Shown: one piece after another, positions 36,552-45,801 of the stretch | How the letters are laid out: each line of letters starts with the position of its first letter | Position numbering within the stretch: the first letter of the stretch is position 1 | From: Williamsia sp. CHRR-6 | GTDB lineage: Bacteria > Actinomycetota > Actinomycetes > Mycobacteriales > Mycobacteriaceae | Length of the DNA: 64,000 bases | Assembly (NCBI RefSeq): GCF_018474015.1 | Contig: NZ_JAHCSG010000003.1 | Location: forward strand, 248,001-312,000 | Direction: 5' to 3' | Notes under the pieces: model-generated | The model's database searches: none | Told to the model about the DNA's origin: nothing | What the model saw: only the letters and a program-made list of their open reading frames with translations | Made by a program: the position numbers and the translations under genes

Positions 36552-38867
36552 GTGAGCCCAGACCAGTCGTTCGGGCGCGGGTTGCTCGACCGCACGCTGG
36601 CCGGGGTGGATCCGGAACGCTCCCCTGTCACATATGAACGTGTGATCGCCTCGCAGGCAGCACAGTTCGCCGATTGGCCGGACTGGGTGGACGATCCGGT
36701 GCGCGCCGCATTCGCCGACGTGGGGGTGCGTCGACCGTGGTCACACCAGGTGGTCGCGGCCCAGCATGCGCACGCCGGCGAGCACGTGGTGGTGGCCACC
36801 GGTACCGCCTCGGGCAAGTCGCTGGCCTACCAGGTGCCCATCCTGTCGGATCTGCGTGCGGACAACCACGCCACCGCGTTGTACCTGGCTCCGACAAAGG
36901 CACTGGGTGCCGACCAGATCCGTTCACTCACAGCGCTTGTCGGGGGACGACGCGAGTTCGCACACATCGCCGCGTGTGCCTATGACGGCGACACCGAACC
37001 CGATGTTCGTCGATGGGCGCGGGAACACTCGCGGTGGATCTTCACCAACCCCGACATGCTCCACATCGGTTTCCTTGGATCACCGGGGCGGTGGCGTCAC
37101 TTCCTGCGACATCTGCGATACCTCGTGATCGACGAATGTCACCACTACCGAGGCGTTTTCGGCTCCCACACGGCTCTCGTCGTGCAACGGATCCTGCGGG
37201 TGGCGCGCGCGGCGGGTGCCACCCCGACCGTGATCGCAGCCAGTGCCACCGCAGGCGATCCCGCGGCGGCGTTGTCCACGCTCATCGGCGCACCGTGCGT
37301 GGCGGTCACCGAGGACGGGTCGCCACACGGAGAGCGGACGGTGGCCCTGTGGGAGCCCGGGTTCAGCGTGGGCTCGGGCGGGGAGAACGGCGCGCCCGTG
37401 CGTCGTTCGGCCGGCGCGGAGGCCGCCCGCATTCTCGCCGACCTGGTGATCGAGGGGGCGCGGACCCTGTGCTTCGTGCGCAGCCGCCGCGGCGCGGAGA
37501 TCACCGCGCTGTCCGCACGCCAACTGTTGGCCGCCGCCGACCCCGAGTTGGTGCAGCGCGTGGCGGCCTACCGCGCGGGCTATCTGGCCGACGATCGACG
37601 TGAACTCGAGGCGGCGTTGAGCGACGGCACCCTGCTCGGGGTGGCGACCACCAACGCGCTGGAGTTGGGCGTGGACATCGCGGGCCTCGACGCCGTGGTG
37701 GTGGCCGGGTATCCGGGCACCGTGGCGTCGTTCTGGCAGCAGGCCGGACGAGCCGGGAGGCGCGGGGCGGGATCGCTGGTGGTGATGGTGGCCCGCGACG
37801 ACCCACTGGACACCTATCTGGTGCACCACCCCGAAGCCCTGCTGGAGCGCCCGGTGGAGAAGAGTGTCACCGACCCCACCAACCCATATGTCCTGGGTCC
37901 GCACATGCTCTGTGCAGCAACCGAACTGCCGCTCACCGACGCCGACGTGGCGGCCTTCGGCGCGGCCGAGGTGGTGGCTGAGCTCACCGCGCAAGGTCTG
38001 TTGCGACGTCGGCCCGCGGGCTGGTATCCGGCGGCCGGCCTGGCGCCGCACGGTGACATCGACATCCGGGGCGGCATCGGTGGACAGGTGATGATCGTCG
38101 ACGCCACCACCTCGCAACTGCTCGGCACGGTGGACACCGGCCGCGCCTTCTCCACCGTCCATCCTGGTGCGGTACATCTGCACCAGGGGCGATCGTTCGT
38201 GGTGGACGAGCTCGATCTCGACGACGGTCTGGCCCTGACTCATCCGGAGGACCCCGACTGGACCACGTCGGCGCGCGAGACCACGTCGATGGACATCACC
38301 GATGTAGCGGCCCAGTGGCAGAGCGGGCCGCTGGGCGTGGCCCTGGTCGATGTCGACGTCACCCATCAGGTGGTGGGCTACCTGCGCACCCTGCACACCG
38401 GCGAGGTCCTCGACGTGGTGGAGCTCGACATGCCGCCGACGACGTTGCACACACGAGCGGTGATGTACACGCTGACCCCAGAATCGCTGGAGGCCGTGGG
38501 CGTGAGCGCCGGACGATTCCCCGGTGCGCTGCATGCCGCCGAGCACGGCGCGATCGGGCTGCTGCCGTTGATCGCCACCTGCGATCGCTGGGACATCGGC
38601 GGGCTGTCGACCAACCTGCACCCCGACACCGGACTGCCGACGGTGTTCGTCTACGACGGCTATCCCGGCGGCGCCGGTTTCGCCGCGCGCGGGTTCGATG
38701 CGTTCGACACCTGGATTACGGCAACGCGAGATGCGTTGCGCGCCTGTCGATGTGAATCCGGCTGTCCGTCCTGTGTGCAATCACCCAAGTGCGGCAACGG
38801 AAATGAGCCCCTGGACAAGGCGGGGGCGATCGCGGTGCTGGATCTGATCCTTCGCTGTCTCGGTTGA
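36552..38867 (+). CDS. sftH: SftH/Hrq1-type superfamily 2 DNA helicase
   Basis: A 771-residue 3'-5' SF2 helicase, counterpart of Rv3649. Motifs: Q-like WSHQVVAAQHA, Walker A ATGTASGKS, Ia LAPTKALGADQ, DECH box (VIDECHHYRG), III ASATAG, and RecA2 motifs ATTNALELGVDIAGLD and QQAGRAGRRGAGSL. The C-terminal DUF1998-like region ends with the cysteine cluster CRCESGCPSCVQSPKCGN, the zinc module described in the SftH/MrfA/Hrq1 group. Mycobacterial SftH is a DNA-dependent ATPase and helicase; related MrfA acts in mitomycin damage repair. GTG 36552 chosen as start. Confidence 0.93.
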   Translation: MSPDQSFGRGLLDRTLAGVDPERSPVTYERVIASQAAQFADWPDWVDDPVRAAFADVGVRRPWSHQVVAAQHAHAGEHVVVATGTASGKSLAYQVPILSDLRADNHATALYLAPTKALGADQIRSLTALVGGRREFAHIAACAYDGDTEPDVRRWAREHSRWIFTNPDMLHIGFLGSPGRWRHFLRHLRYLVIDECHHYRGVFGSHTALVVQRILRVARAAGATPTVIAASATAGDPAAALSTLIGAPCVAVTEDGSPHGERTVALWEPGFSVGSGGENGAPVRRSAGAEAARILADLVIEGARTLCFVRSRRGAEITALSARQLLAAADPELVQRVAAYRAGYLADDRRELEAALSDGTLLGVATTNALELGVDIAGLDAVVVAGYPGTVASFWQQAGRAGRRGAGSLVVMVARDDPLDTYLVHHPEALLERPVEKSVTDPTNPYVLGPHMLCAATELPLTDADVAAFGAAEVVAELTAQGLLRRRPAGWYPAAGLAPHGDIDIRGGIGGQVMIVDATTSQLLGTVDTGRAFSTVHPGAVHLHQGRSFVVDELDLDDGLALTHPEDPDWTTSARETTSMDITDVAAQWQSGPLGVALVDVDVTHQVVGYLRTLHTGEVLDVVELDMPPTTLHTRAVMYTLTPESLEAVGVSAGRFPGALHAAEHGAIGLLPLIATCDRWDIGGLSTNLHPDTGLPTVFVYDGYPGGAGFAARGFDAFDTWITATRDALRACRCESGCPSCVQSPKCGNGNEPLDKAGAIAVLDLILRCLG

Positions 38868-38972
38868 GTCACAAACCGTACCACCCGGAATCGTCGACGC
38901 CCGCGCCAGCGCTGACACTGTCACAGGCCGACGGATCCGACGCCGACGGCGATCAACAGAAACGGAGACGCC

Positions 38973-39932
38973 ATGAACAAGAAGTGGCTGTTCCACAGTG
39001 CGGGCGAGGACCTCGAACTGGTCGAAGGTCCCGATCTCACCGCCGGTCCGGATGAGGTGGTCATCGACGTCAAGGCTGTCGGACTGTGCCACTCGGACGT
39101 AGGCGTGATCGAGACCCCGGGCCAGTTCACCGCCTACAGCCCCATCGTCTTGGGGCACGAGATCGCAGGTGTCGTAAGGGAAGTCGGAGCCAACGTGACC
39201 GGCGTGGAGGTGGGTGATCGCATCGGCAACGGCTTGATCGCTCACCCGATCGGGGCCAACACGACCGGCGCCCCGGGCACCACCCGGGACGGCGGATATC
39301 AGCAGCAGGCGATCGTTCCTGCCTCCGAGATCATCAAACTCCCCGACGGCGTGAGCTTTGCTGAGGGAGCGTCGGCAACCGATTCGGTGGCCACCGCCTA
39401 CCACGCCGTGAAGGTCGAAGGGCAGGTCGGTCCCGGGTCCGTGGTCGGGATCGTCGGCCTGGGTGGACTCGGCATGAGCGCTGTGCAGATCGCAAAGTTG
39501 TTGGGAGCACGGGTCTACGGGGCCGATATCAACGAAAAGGCATGCGCCCGTGCTGAAGAGCTCGGCGCCGACGGCACCTACGCGTCGGCAGCCGAGCTGG
39601 CCGTGCATCAGCCCGAGGTGATCTTCGACTTCGCCGGGGTGGGTGACACCACGGCCGATGCCATCAAGGCCGTCGGCGTGGGCGGCAAGGTGGTGCTGAT
39701 CGGATTGTCCAACCTGACGGTCACCCTCGACGCCCACGCGATGATCTTGGGCTACAAGTCGCTGCTCACCTCCCTGGGCACCGGTAAGGACGAGATCACG
39801 CAGGTCTACGACCTCATCGATCAGGGCAAGATCGAGATGACCATCGAGGAGATCGGTTTCGACGAGATCCCCGCCGGCCTCAAGCGACTCAGCGCCGGCG
39901 GCGTGGTGGGACGGCTGGTGGCGACCAGCTAG
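38973..39932 (+). CDS. Zinc-dependent medium-chain alcohol dehydrogenase
   Basis: A 319-residue MDR enzyme. Catalytic zinc ligands are the Cys in GLCHSDVG and the His/Glu of LGHEIAG; the structural-zinc four-Cys lobe is replaced by GLIAHPIGANTTGAPG, so only one zinc is likely. Rossmann motif GLGGLGMSAVQIAK binds NAD(P). ATG 38973 follows AACGGAGA. The gene stands alone between the helicase and the Stealth gene and interrupts the mycobacterial gene order. Substrate unknown. Confidence 0.9.
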   Translation: MNKKWLFHSAGEDLELVEGPDLTAGPDEVVIDVKAVGLCHSDVGVIETPGQFTAYSPIVLGHEIAGVVREVGANVTGVEVGDRIGNGLIAHPIGANTTGAPGTTRDGGYQQQAIVPASEIIKLPDGVSFAEGASATDSVATAYHAVKVEGQVGPGSVVGIVGLGGLGMSAVQIAKLLGARVYGADINEKACARAEELGADGTYASAAELAVHQPEVIFDFAGVGDTTADAIKAVGVGGKVVLIGLSNLTVTLDAHAMILGYKSLLTSLGTGKDEITQVYDLIDQGKIEMTIEEIGFDEIPAGLKRLSAGGVVGRLVATS

Positions 39933-40003
39933 CGGCGTAGACTGCGCTCATACGCATTGGCTGACATCCGGGTTGTGCGTCACCTCGGCGGAAGGTCGGC
40001 CCG

Positions 40004-41575
40004 ATGTCGAAGAAAATCTCGTCGCCCGCCCCTGGGTCTCTCTATCTGGTTCCCCCGACGCCGGGGGCGGTCACCGATGTACGCGATCGTGGCGACCTGA
40101 TCGCCGACGCCGGACGGTTGGCGCTGCCGATCGGTCTGCTGACACCAGATGCGGCGACGGTGGCTGACCTCCTGCTGGTGCACGCCGTGCTCGATGCGGC
40201 GGGGGTGGCGCATATGTTGGTTCGTGGCAACGATCGACGGCCGGTGCTGGCCGTCGATCGTCGTCTGTATCCGGAGTTGCAGCAGGCTCTGGTCGCCGGG
40301 TGTCGGCAGGAACCGTTCTATGCCAAGACCGTCGACGACAAGGCGGCCAAGACAGTGCTGATCGCCGACGGGGTGCTGTCGCAGGCCGAGGCACCGACGA
40401 TCCTGCGCGTGTTCCGACCGCGGGTGGATGTCGCCAGCGGGCTGCGCTACGGCGCCGATGGGGCGGTACAGATCGAGCTGTGGACGTGTGGCAGCACCGA
40501 GATCGTTGCGCCGGTGGAGAATTCGTTGACTCGGCGGACAATGGCCGCCGACGAGGTGGTTTTCGGCACGGTGCGACGGTACGGGGTGGACTTCTCGACG
40601 ATCGAGTCGATGTTCGACCCACAGTCACACGACATCGACTTCGACATCGACATCGTCTTCTCCTGGGTGGACGGCACCTCGGCGGCCTTCCAGGCGCAAC
40701 GTGCCACGAGGATGCAGAGTTATGTCGTCGGCTACGGCGATGATTCGGCGGCTCGATACCGACAGATCGACGAGCTGAGGTACGCGCTGCGTTCGGTGCA
40801 CATGTATGCGCCGTGGATCCGGCGGATCTTCATCGCCACCGATTCACCGGTCCCAGACTGGCTCGACGAACACGCCGGGGTGACGGTGGTGCGCAGTTCC
40901 GAGTTCTTCGCCGACGCCGCCGATCTGCCCACCCACAACTCGCAGGCCGTGGAAGCCCAGATCCACCACATCCCGGGGCTGAGTGAGCATTTCCTGTACT
41001 CCAACGACGACATGTTCTTCGCTCGAGCGGTGGACCCGCAGATGTTCTTCTCCCCCGGCGGGGTGAGCATGTTCATCGAGGCCGATGAGCGAATCGGTCT
41101 GGGTGCCAGCAACTCTGAACGCAGCGGGTTCGAGAACGCGGCGCGGGTGAACCGGCAGCTGCTGCAGACCCGGTTGCACACGCAGACCACACGTCACCTC
41201 GAACATGTCGCCACCCCACTGCGGCGTAGTGTGCTCTCGGCGATGGAACGGGAGTTCGGCGCAGAGTTCAGCGCCACCGCGGCAAGCACGTTTCGCAGCC
41301 GCGCGAACATCTCGGTGACCAACTCGCTCTACCACTACCACGCGCTGGGCACCGGCGCCGCCGTGGTGCAACGCAACGCGAAGGCCCGGTACATCGACAC
41401 CACCACCGTGGCGGGCCTGCGATCGATGGACAAGCTGCTGCCCAAACGCGCGGTCGACTTCTTCTGCCTCAACGACGGCAGCTTCCCTGAGGTCGACCTC
41501 GACGAGCGGGCGCGCGCGGTGACCGCATTCCTCAAGCGCTACTTCCCGATTCCCGCACCCTGGGAGCGATCGTGA
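40004..41575 (+). CDS. Stealth-family hexose-1-phosphoryltransferase (CpsY-like)
   Basis: A 523-residue Stealth protein. Conserved regions are visible: CR1 DIDIVFSWVDGT, CR2 RYRQIDELRYALRSVHMYAPWI followed by RIFIATD, CR3 in HHIPGLSEHFLYSNDDMFF and CR4 in NAKARYIDTT onward. These enzymes transfer hexose-1-phosphate to make phosphodiester-linked polysaccharides. It corresponds to Rv0806c/CpsY, and next to it, convergent, is the Rv0805-like phosphodiesterase, the same pair as in M. tuberculosis. The first 200 residues are a variable N-terminal region. ATG 40004 has GGAAGG upstream; the 3' end overlaps the phosphodiesterase gene by 44 bases. Confidence 0.9.
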   Translation: MSKKISSPAPGSLYLVPPTPGAVTDVRDRGDLIADAGRLALPIGLLTPDAATVADLLLVHAVLDAAGVAHMLVRGNDRRPVLAVDRRLYPELQQALVAGCRQEPFYAKTVDDKAAKTVLIADGVLSQAEAPTILRVFRPRVDVASGLRYGADGAVQIELWTCGSTEIVAPVENSLTRRTMAADEVVFGTVRRYGVDFSTIESMFDPQSHDIDFDIDIVFSWVDGTSAAFQAQRATRMQSYVVGYGDDSAARYRQIDELRYALRSVHMYAPWIRRIFIATDSPVPDWLDEHAGVTVVRSSEFFADAADLPTHNSQAVEAQIHHIPGLSEHFLYSNDDMFFARAVDPQMFFSPGGVSMFIEADERIGLGASNSERSGFENAARVNRQLLQTRLHTQTTRHLEHVATPLRRSVLSAMEREFGAEFSATAASTFRSRANISVTNSLYHYHALGTGAAVVQRNAKARYIDTTTVAGLRSMDKLLPKRAVDFFCLNDGSFPEVDLDERARAVTAFLKRYFPIPAPWERS

Positions 41576-42455
41576 CCGGGGCAGGAGCGATGTCCACGCC
41601 GCCGTGGGCCAGTCGCACCGCGGTCTGATCCGGCGTCACCAGTTCGCCCACCAGCGCACCGCCGCCGGGAGGCACAACCGAGGTGACGACGGTGTCGGCG
41701 TGGACGTGCACCACGTTGTAGCCCTGCGCGGCGTCACGGCCACGGGTGGTCCCGCGGACAACGGTCAGGTCTTGGGTGTAACAGGTTGCTGCACTGACAG
41801 ATACCGGGATCCCAGCGAAGGTCGCGAAGGTCGAGTAGTGCAGGTGCCCGGCCAGGATCATCCGAACGTCACTGCCGCGCAACACCTCGGCCAGCCGATG
41901 CTGTTCACGCAGTTCCACCAGTACCGACAGGTCGAGAACCGACGGCATGGGCGGGTGGTGCATCACCAGGATGCTGCCGAGTGCGGCCGGGACAGCCACC
42001 ACGTCGGCCAGCCAGGCCAGTTGCTCGTCGGTCACCTCGCCGTGATGACATCCGGGAACGGTGGTGTCGAGGGTGATCACGCGCAACCCGCGCAGATCGT
42101 GCACGGCGTCGACCGGCTCGGTCGATCCGGTGGTGTCGAGCAGGTGCGTACGGAACTGGGCGCGGTCGTCGTGATTGCCCATCGCCCAGATGATCTGGCC
42201 GCCCACCTCCCGCGCCAGCGGATCGATCATCGAGCGCAGGGTCTGGTAGGCGGCGGCCTCGCCGCGGTCGGCGAGGTCACCGCTGAGCACGATGGCGTCG
42301 GCGCGCACGCGGGAGGAGATGATGTCGTCGATGACCGAACGCAGACGTGCTTCGCTGTCGATGTCGCCGTAAAGCGATCCCTGATCGGTGAGGTGAAGGT
42401 CGCTCAGGTGCAGGATGCGATGACTGGGGCGCGGGTACTCCGAGAAGCGGGCCAC
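41532..42455 (-). CDS. cpdA: 3',5'-cyclic nucleotide phosphodiesterase (Rv0805-like)
   Basis: A 307-residue class III metallophosphodiesterase. Dinuclear metal motifs: HLSDLHLT (DxH), SGDLADRGE, GNHDDRAQ, MHHPPMPSVLDL and AGHLHYSTFATFAGIPVSV. Nearly every block matches Rv0805, which hydrolyses 2',3'- and 3',5'-cAMP and influences the envelope. The GTG at 42455 is preferred: GAGGA lies six bases upstream and the protein then begins MARFSEYPRPSHRILHLSD, like Rv0805; an ATG at 42482 would add nine residues. It may counter the cyclase encoded at 30402-31997. Tail-to-tail with the Stealth gene. Confidence 0.92.
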   Translation of the reverse strand: MARFSEYPRPSHRILHLSDLHLTDQGSLYGDIDSEARLRSVIDDIISSRVRADAIVLSGDLADRGEAAAYQTLRSMIDPLAREVGGQIIWAMGNHDDRAQFRTHLLDTTGSTEPVDAVHDLRGLRVITLDTTVPGCHHGEVTDEQLAWLADVVAVPAALGSILVMHHPPMPSVLDLSVLVELREQHRLAEVLRGSDVRMILAGHLHYSTFATFAGIPVSVSAATCYTQDLTVVRGTTRGRDAAQGYNVVHVHADTVVTSVVPPGGGALVGELVTPDQTAVRLAHGGVDIAPAPVTIAPRVRESGSSA

Positions 42456-42573
42456 GGTTGGTCCTCGCCTTCCACGGGTCATGAGAGCGACCCGGTTCGC
42501 GCGAGCATCCCGACCGGATGACCGTCGTGGTCCAACGTAGACCCCGGGAGGACCGACCAGGTGAGGAGGAGTG

Positions 42574-43191
42574 ATGGTGTCGGCAGACCTCGTGGCCGCC
42601 GCGCGTGAACTCGCGCGGGTGGGTGCTCGGAACCTGTTGGGTGTCACGGGTCCGCCGGGGGTGGGCAAGTCCACCCTGTGCGCTGGGTTGTGCGGCGCGC
42701 TCGGTGATGACGCCGTGGTGGTGGGGATGGACGGTTTTCATCTGGCTGGTGCTGAGTTGCAGCGACTCGGTCTGGCTGATCGCAAGGGGGCACCGGAGAC
42801 GTTCGACGTCGGCGGCTACGTCGCACTGTTGGACCGATTGCGTTCGCAGACAGACGACGTCGTCTATGCCCCGGTTTTCGATCGATCTCTGGAGGAATCG
42901 ATCGGATCGGCTGTGCGCGTGTCCGCGTCGATGCCGCTGGTGATCACCGAGGGCAACTATCTGCTGCTCGAATCGGGCGGCTGGTATCGGGTCCGTGCGC
43001 GACTTGACGAGGTCTGGTATCTCGATCTGGACGACGATGTGCGGCGTGACCGGCTGATCCGGCGGCATGAAATGTTCGGTCGGTCGCCGGACGCCGCTCG
43101 GGCGTGGGTGGCAGAGGTCGACGAACGCAACGCAGCGGTGATCGCCGCCACGCGTGAGCGGGCGGATCGGATTGTGATGCTAAACGCTTGA
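42574..43191 (+). CDS. P-loop nucleoside/sugar kinase family protein
   Basis: A kinase of about 205 residues of the uridine kinase/phosphoribulokinase superfamily. Walker A is GPPGVGKSTL; the DGFH-type motif VVGMDGFHLAGAEL binds substrate; FDVGGYVALLDRL and ITEGNYLLLESGGWYRVR are family hallmarks, and the lid follows in RRDRLIRRHEMFGR. The group includes pantothenate kinase-like and fructose-type kinases; the substrate is unknown. ATG 42574 is well placed after GAGGAGG; GTGs at 42571 and 42577 are alternatives. Confidence 0.85.
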   Translation: MVSADLVAAARELARVGARNLLGVTGPPGVGKSTLCAGLCGALGDDAVVVGMDGFHLAGAELQRLGLADRKGAPETFDVGGYVALLDRLRSQTDDVVYAPVFDRSLEESIGSAVRVSASMPLVITEGNYLLLESGGWYRVRARLDEVWYLDLDDDVRRDRLIRRHEMFGRSPDAARAWVAEVDERNAAVIAATRERADRIVMLNA

Positions 43192-43199
43192 CGGTCACC

Positions 43200-44744
43200 T
43201 CAGAACGGTGGAGCTGAGCCGTCATCGTGGTCGGCGTCGGCTTGTTCGCGTCGCATCCGGTTGCGGTTGCGCTCGGCGCGGCGGCGGGCGTGTTTGTCGG
43301 CGAGGCGGGTTCTGCGGCGGGTCGGTTCGTCTCCGCTGTCGCTCATGCGGGTGAAAGTAGCCGTCGGCGGCTCGAATTCGATGTCGTCGAGACCCGGGAA
43401 GATGTCGATCCCGGTGTGCACGGGACCATCCACGGTGACACCTTCGGGCGTGGTGACCGTGGACGTCAGGTGTCCGGTGTTCGGGTCGCGGAACTGGTCG
43501 TCGACAAAGCCGGTGAAGGTCTTGATCAGGTGGTGGAATCGGCATTTCGCACCGAGACCGTCCGGGGTGGTGTCGCCGCCGGCTGCTGGGTCGTCGTGAT
43601 CGAACTCGTCCACGTGGTCGAGGTCGCAACCGAATGCGGGCTGATCACATCCAGGCCAGGTGCAGTACAGGTCGCGGATGCGTACGAAGCGATCGAGTGC
43701 GGCCGACGGGCGATAGGGGTCCGACGGCAGGAACGTGGGGACGGGCGCACCGGATACGGCGGCGTGCATCGGGGTGAGCTTCACGTCTGGGCGGGCGACG
43801 AGGTCGCGCACCTGATCGGCGCTGATCACCCCGTAGCCGTCGATGAAGCCTGGTGCTTGGCTCGTTCCGGCGACGGTGTCGGCCTGGGCCACCACGTGTA
43901 CGTTCAGACGGGCCGGGGTGGCTACGGCGCCATCAGACATCGGGGCTGGCGCGGCATCGCTGGTGGCCGCGTCGCAGGAGTCGTTGCCGCACTGGCATTC
44001 CCACTCGGTTCCGGTGGTGATGCAGAACAGGGCATCGGAGCGCCGTGCGGTCCGCGACCGCCCGTCGTCGGCGCACACCGAGTCGCCGAGCTGTTCGACG
44101 CGCTTGGCCAGCAGTGCCACATTCTCGGCACTCATGGTGGCGTGCACGCCGCCCATCCCGTCCTCGTCGCGGCTGGTCCAGAAGCTGCGGTTGCTACGCG
44201 CCTCGTCACGACGAGCGCGCACGGCGTATGGGTCGTGGCGGTAGATGATGCGATCGACCATGTCCCGCAGCCGCCGATCTGACCACGATCCGCGACGCCG
44301 CAGCTGATCGGCGATCTCGGCGTCCACCTGATGGGCATAGTCGGTCCCCGACACGAGGTCGGTGCGAGAAACGATGGCGTATATGTGTTTAGGGGCGACC
44401 GCTCCGTCACGCAGACACTCCAGAACGCGCGGCAATCGGTCGCGCAGCGTGACCGCCCGGTCGAGCAGACCGGCCCCCGCTCCCGGGGAGATGTTGAGGA
44501 CCGTGGCGATCGAGGTGGCGCACAGCGCCATCGCATCGAACACGCGAACATCGGATTCGGCAACCGGGTCGACGGTTTGCGCAGACATTTCGGCCGCCAA
44601 ACGGTAGCGCTGCCACTCCAGGAACGAGAGGCCAGCGGTGACATGACGGAGTTCGCCAAGGATCCCGGCCGCGTCGAGGGCAGCAGGCTGCGCCGACACC
44701 CCCATCCCTGCCGGATCGATCTCCGGCCAACCCTTGTCGAACAT
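43200..44744 (-). CDS. DUF222 / HNH endonuclease domain protein (13E12 family)
   Basis: A 514-residue member of the 13E12-repeat family, which is multi-copy in mycolic-acid actinomycetes. Residues 30-300 form the helical DUF222 domain (LSFLEWQRYRLAAEMSA, GVHATMSAENVALLAKRV). The HNH core is at about 355-410: CTWPGCDQPAFGCDLDHVDEFDHDDPAAGG with CRFHHLIKT closing it. The C-terminus is basic. Nuclease activity is plausible from the intact H-N-H residues, but the biological role of the family is unclear; it may be mobile. Here it is inserted between the Rv0805-like block and the tad-like operon. ATG 44744 is preceded by TAGACT and seven bases (44752-44757), so it is probably leaderless. Confidence 0.9.
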   Translation of the reverse strand: MFDKGWPEIDPAGMGVSAQPAALDAAGILGELRHVTAGLSFLEWQRYRLAAEMSAQTVDPVAESDVRVFDAMALCATSIATVLNISPGAGAGLLDRAVTLRDRLPRVLECLRDGAVAPKHIYAIVSRTDLVSGTDYAHQVDAEIADQLRRRGSWSDRRLRDMVDRIIYRHDPYAVRARRDEARSNRSFWTSRDEDGMGGVHATMSAENVALLAKRVEQLGDSVCADDGRSRTARRSDALFCITTGTEWECQCGNDSCDAATSDAAPAPMSDGAVATPARLNVHVVAQADTVAGTSQAPGFIDGYGVISADQVRDLVARPDVKLTPMHAAVSGAPVPTFLPSDPYRPSAALDRFVRIRDLYCTWPGCDQPAFGCDLDHVDEFDHDDPAAGGDTTPDGLGAKCRFHHLIKTFTGFVDDQFRDPNTGHLTSTVTTPEGVTVDGPVHTGIDIFPGLDDIEFEPPTATFTRMSDSGDEPTRRRTRLADKHARRRAERNRNRMRREQADADHDDGSAPPF

Positions 44745-44783
44745 GTGATCGAGTCTAGCACATACGTACGAGACGCGATCGGC

Positions 44784-45152
44784 TCACTCCGTGGGGCCGG
44801 CTCGGGCGATCGCCACCGCGTCACGGATACCGAACGGACCCAGAGCAACCCGGATCTTGACGGTCACCACCACATCGTCGACATCACGACGACACCGCGC
44901 CACCACCGCCCCGGATTCGGCGGCCAACGACCGTGCCGCCCCGCACGGATCAGCCTCCCCGAACAACACCCGCTGCGCTGCGGCCAGCGCAGCGAGATCG
45001 GCCGCGGACTGGGCGCGGTGGCGCGCGGACGCGGCCGCACCGAGGAACGTGACCACACCGACCAGGATCACCACCACCGCGACCACAGCCGCACCGAGCA
45101 GCGTCGCCACCCCACGATCATCGTCGAGAACCCCTCGAACCCAACGATTCAC
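44784..45152 (-). CDS. TadE-like protein, Rv3654c family
   Basis: A 122-residue protein with one N-terminal membrane helix after DDDRGVATLLGAAVVAVVVILVG; the DRGVATL motif is a TadE-type minor-pseudopilin signal. It is last in the seven-gene tad-like operon (Rv3654c-Rv3660c order conserved) and overlaps the preceding gene by four bases. In this gene neighbourhood the family is named Rv3654c-type TadE-like protein (helicase/secretion neighbourhood). Probably a minor component of a Flp-pilus-like machine; some reports on the M. tuberculosis protein propose other roles. Confidence 0.85.
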   Translation of the reverse strand: MNRWVRGVLDDDRGVATLLGAAVVAVVVILVGVVTFLGAAASARHRAQSAADLAALAAAQRVLFGEADPCGAARSLAAESGAVVARCRRDVDDVVVTVKIRVALGPFGIRDAVAIARAGPTE

Positions 45153-45511
45153 GGCGACTGCTGCGCAACCGGCTCGATGACCGCAGTGGCGGTGGCCCCC
45201 AGGTCGACACCCGGCAACATCGGCGACGACGCCCGCACCGACACCACCGCCCGATCACCCCGGACACTGATGTCCACCCCCGCCCCCGCCGGTGCCACCG
45301 AACGACCAGCATTGGACGCTCCGGCCGAATCCCCCTGTGCCGCAATCCGCGCCGCCTCCCGCGCAGCGTCGATGCAGCGAATGTGAGTACCCACCGCCAG
45401 CACCGAACCGACACCCAACACCAGCACCGCCACGATGGCGGCGATCGCGAACGCCGCCTCCACCGTGACCATGCCGCGCTCATCGGCCAGCAACCACCGC
45501 CACCAGCCCAC
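45149..45511 (-). CDS. TadE-family pseudopilin, Rv3655c-like
   Basis: A 120-residue protein with the pseudopilin-type N-terminus DERGMVTVEAAFAIAAIVAVLVLGVGSVLAVG; the E of VTVEAAFA is the expected position-5 Glu after prepilin peptidase cleavage. The rest is a small soluble domain (ISVRGDRAVVSVRASSPMLP). Start GTG 45511 gives MGWWRWLLADERG, the layout of Rv3655c; the longer open frame upstream overlaps the pilin gene and is not used. Part of the tad-like operon. Confidence 0.85.
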   Translation of the reverse strand: MGWWRWLLADERGMVTVEAAFAIAAIVAVLVLGVGSVLAVGTHIRCIDAAREAARIAAQGDSAGASNAGRSVAPAGAGVDISVRGDRAVVSVRASSPMLPGVDLGATATAVIEPVAQQSP

Positions 45512-45528
45512 GGCTGATCCGTTGGGAC

Positions 45529-45738
45529 TCAGCCCACCGTGGTGTTCAGCGCCTTCGTGATGATCCCCGTCAGCGCCGACACGATGTTGTCGCCGGTGAC
45601 AACCGTGTACAGAATCGCCCCGAAGGCCGCAGCCGCAATAGTGCCGATGGCATATTCTGCCGTCGACATGCCCTCGTCGTCTGCGACGACGATCAGCATC
45701 CGCGCTTGCATCCCGTGAATCCAGTTGCGCATCATCAT
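45529..45738 (-). CDS. Flp-pilin-like protein (DUF4244, Rv3656c-like)
   Basis: A 69-residue pilin subunit candidate: MSTAEYAIGTIAAAAFGAIL is a Flp-type processing site (G-M/S-T-A-E-Y) followed by a hydrophobic stalk. DUF4244 proteins in actinobacteria are the major pilin-like subunits of tad-like operons. ATG 45738 is chosen; MMMRNW precedes the leader. No prepilin peptidase gene is in the window. Confidence 0.88.
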   Translation of the reverse strand: MMMRNWIHGMQARMLIVVADDEGMSTAEYAIGTIAAAAFGAILYTVVTGDNIVSALTGIITKALNTTVG

Positions 45739-45801
45739 CTTCCCCTCTCTCCAGCGGACGGTCCGCTGTAAGTTCTTGGTCGGCCACCACCGCGACGGCG
45801 T

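Noticed and set aside
37080-38780. 566-codon minus-strand open frame opposite the helicase gene
   Set aside because: His/Gln/Gly-rich shadow of a well-supported SF2 helicase.
43227-44282. 351-codon plus-strand open frame opposite the DUF222 gene
   Set aside because: Val/Gly-rich translation with no motif; the minus strand carries intact DUF222 and HNH domains.
43200-44744. DUF222/HNH gene considered as an intein or homing element
   Set aside because: It is a free-standing gene with its own promoter box and interrupts no recognisable host gene.
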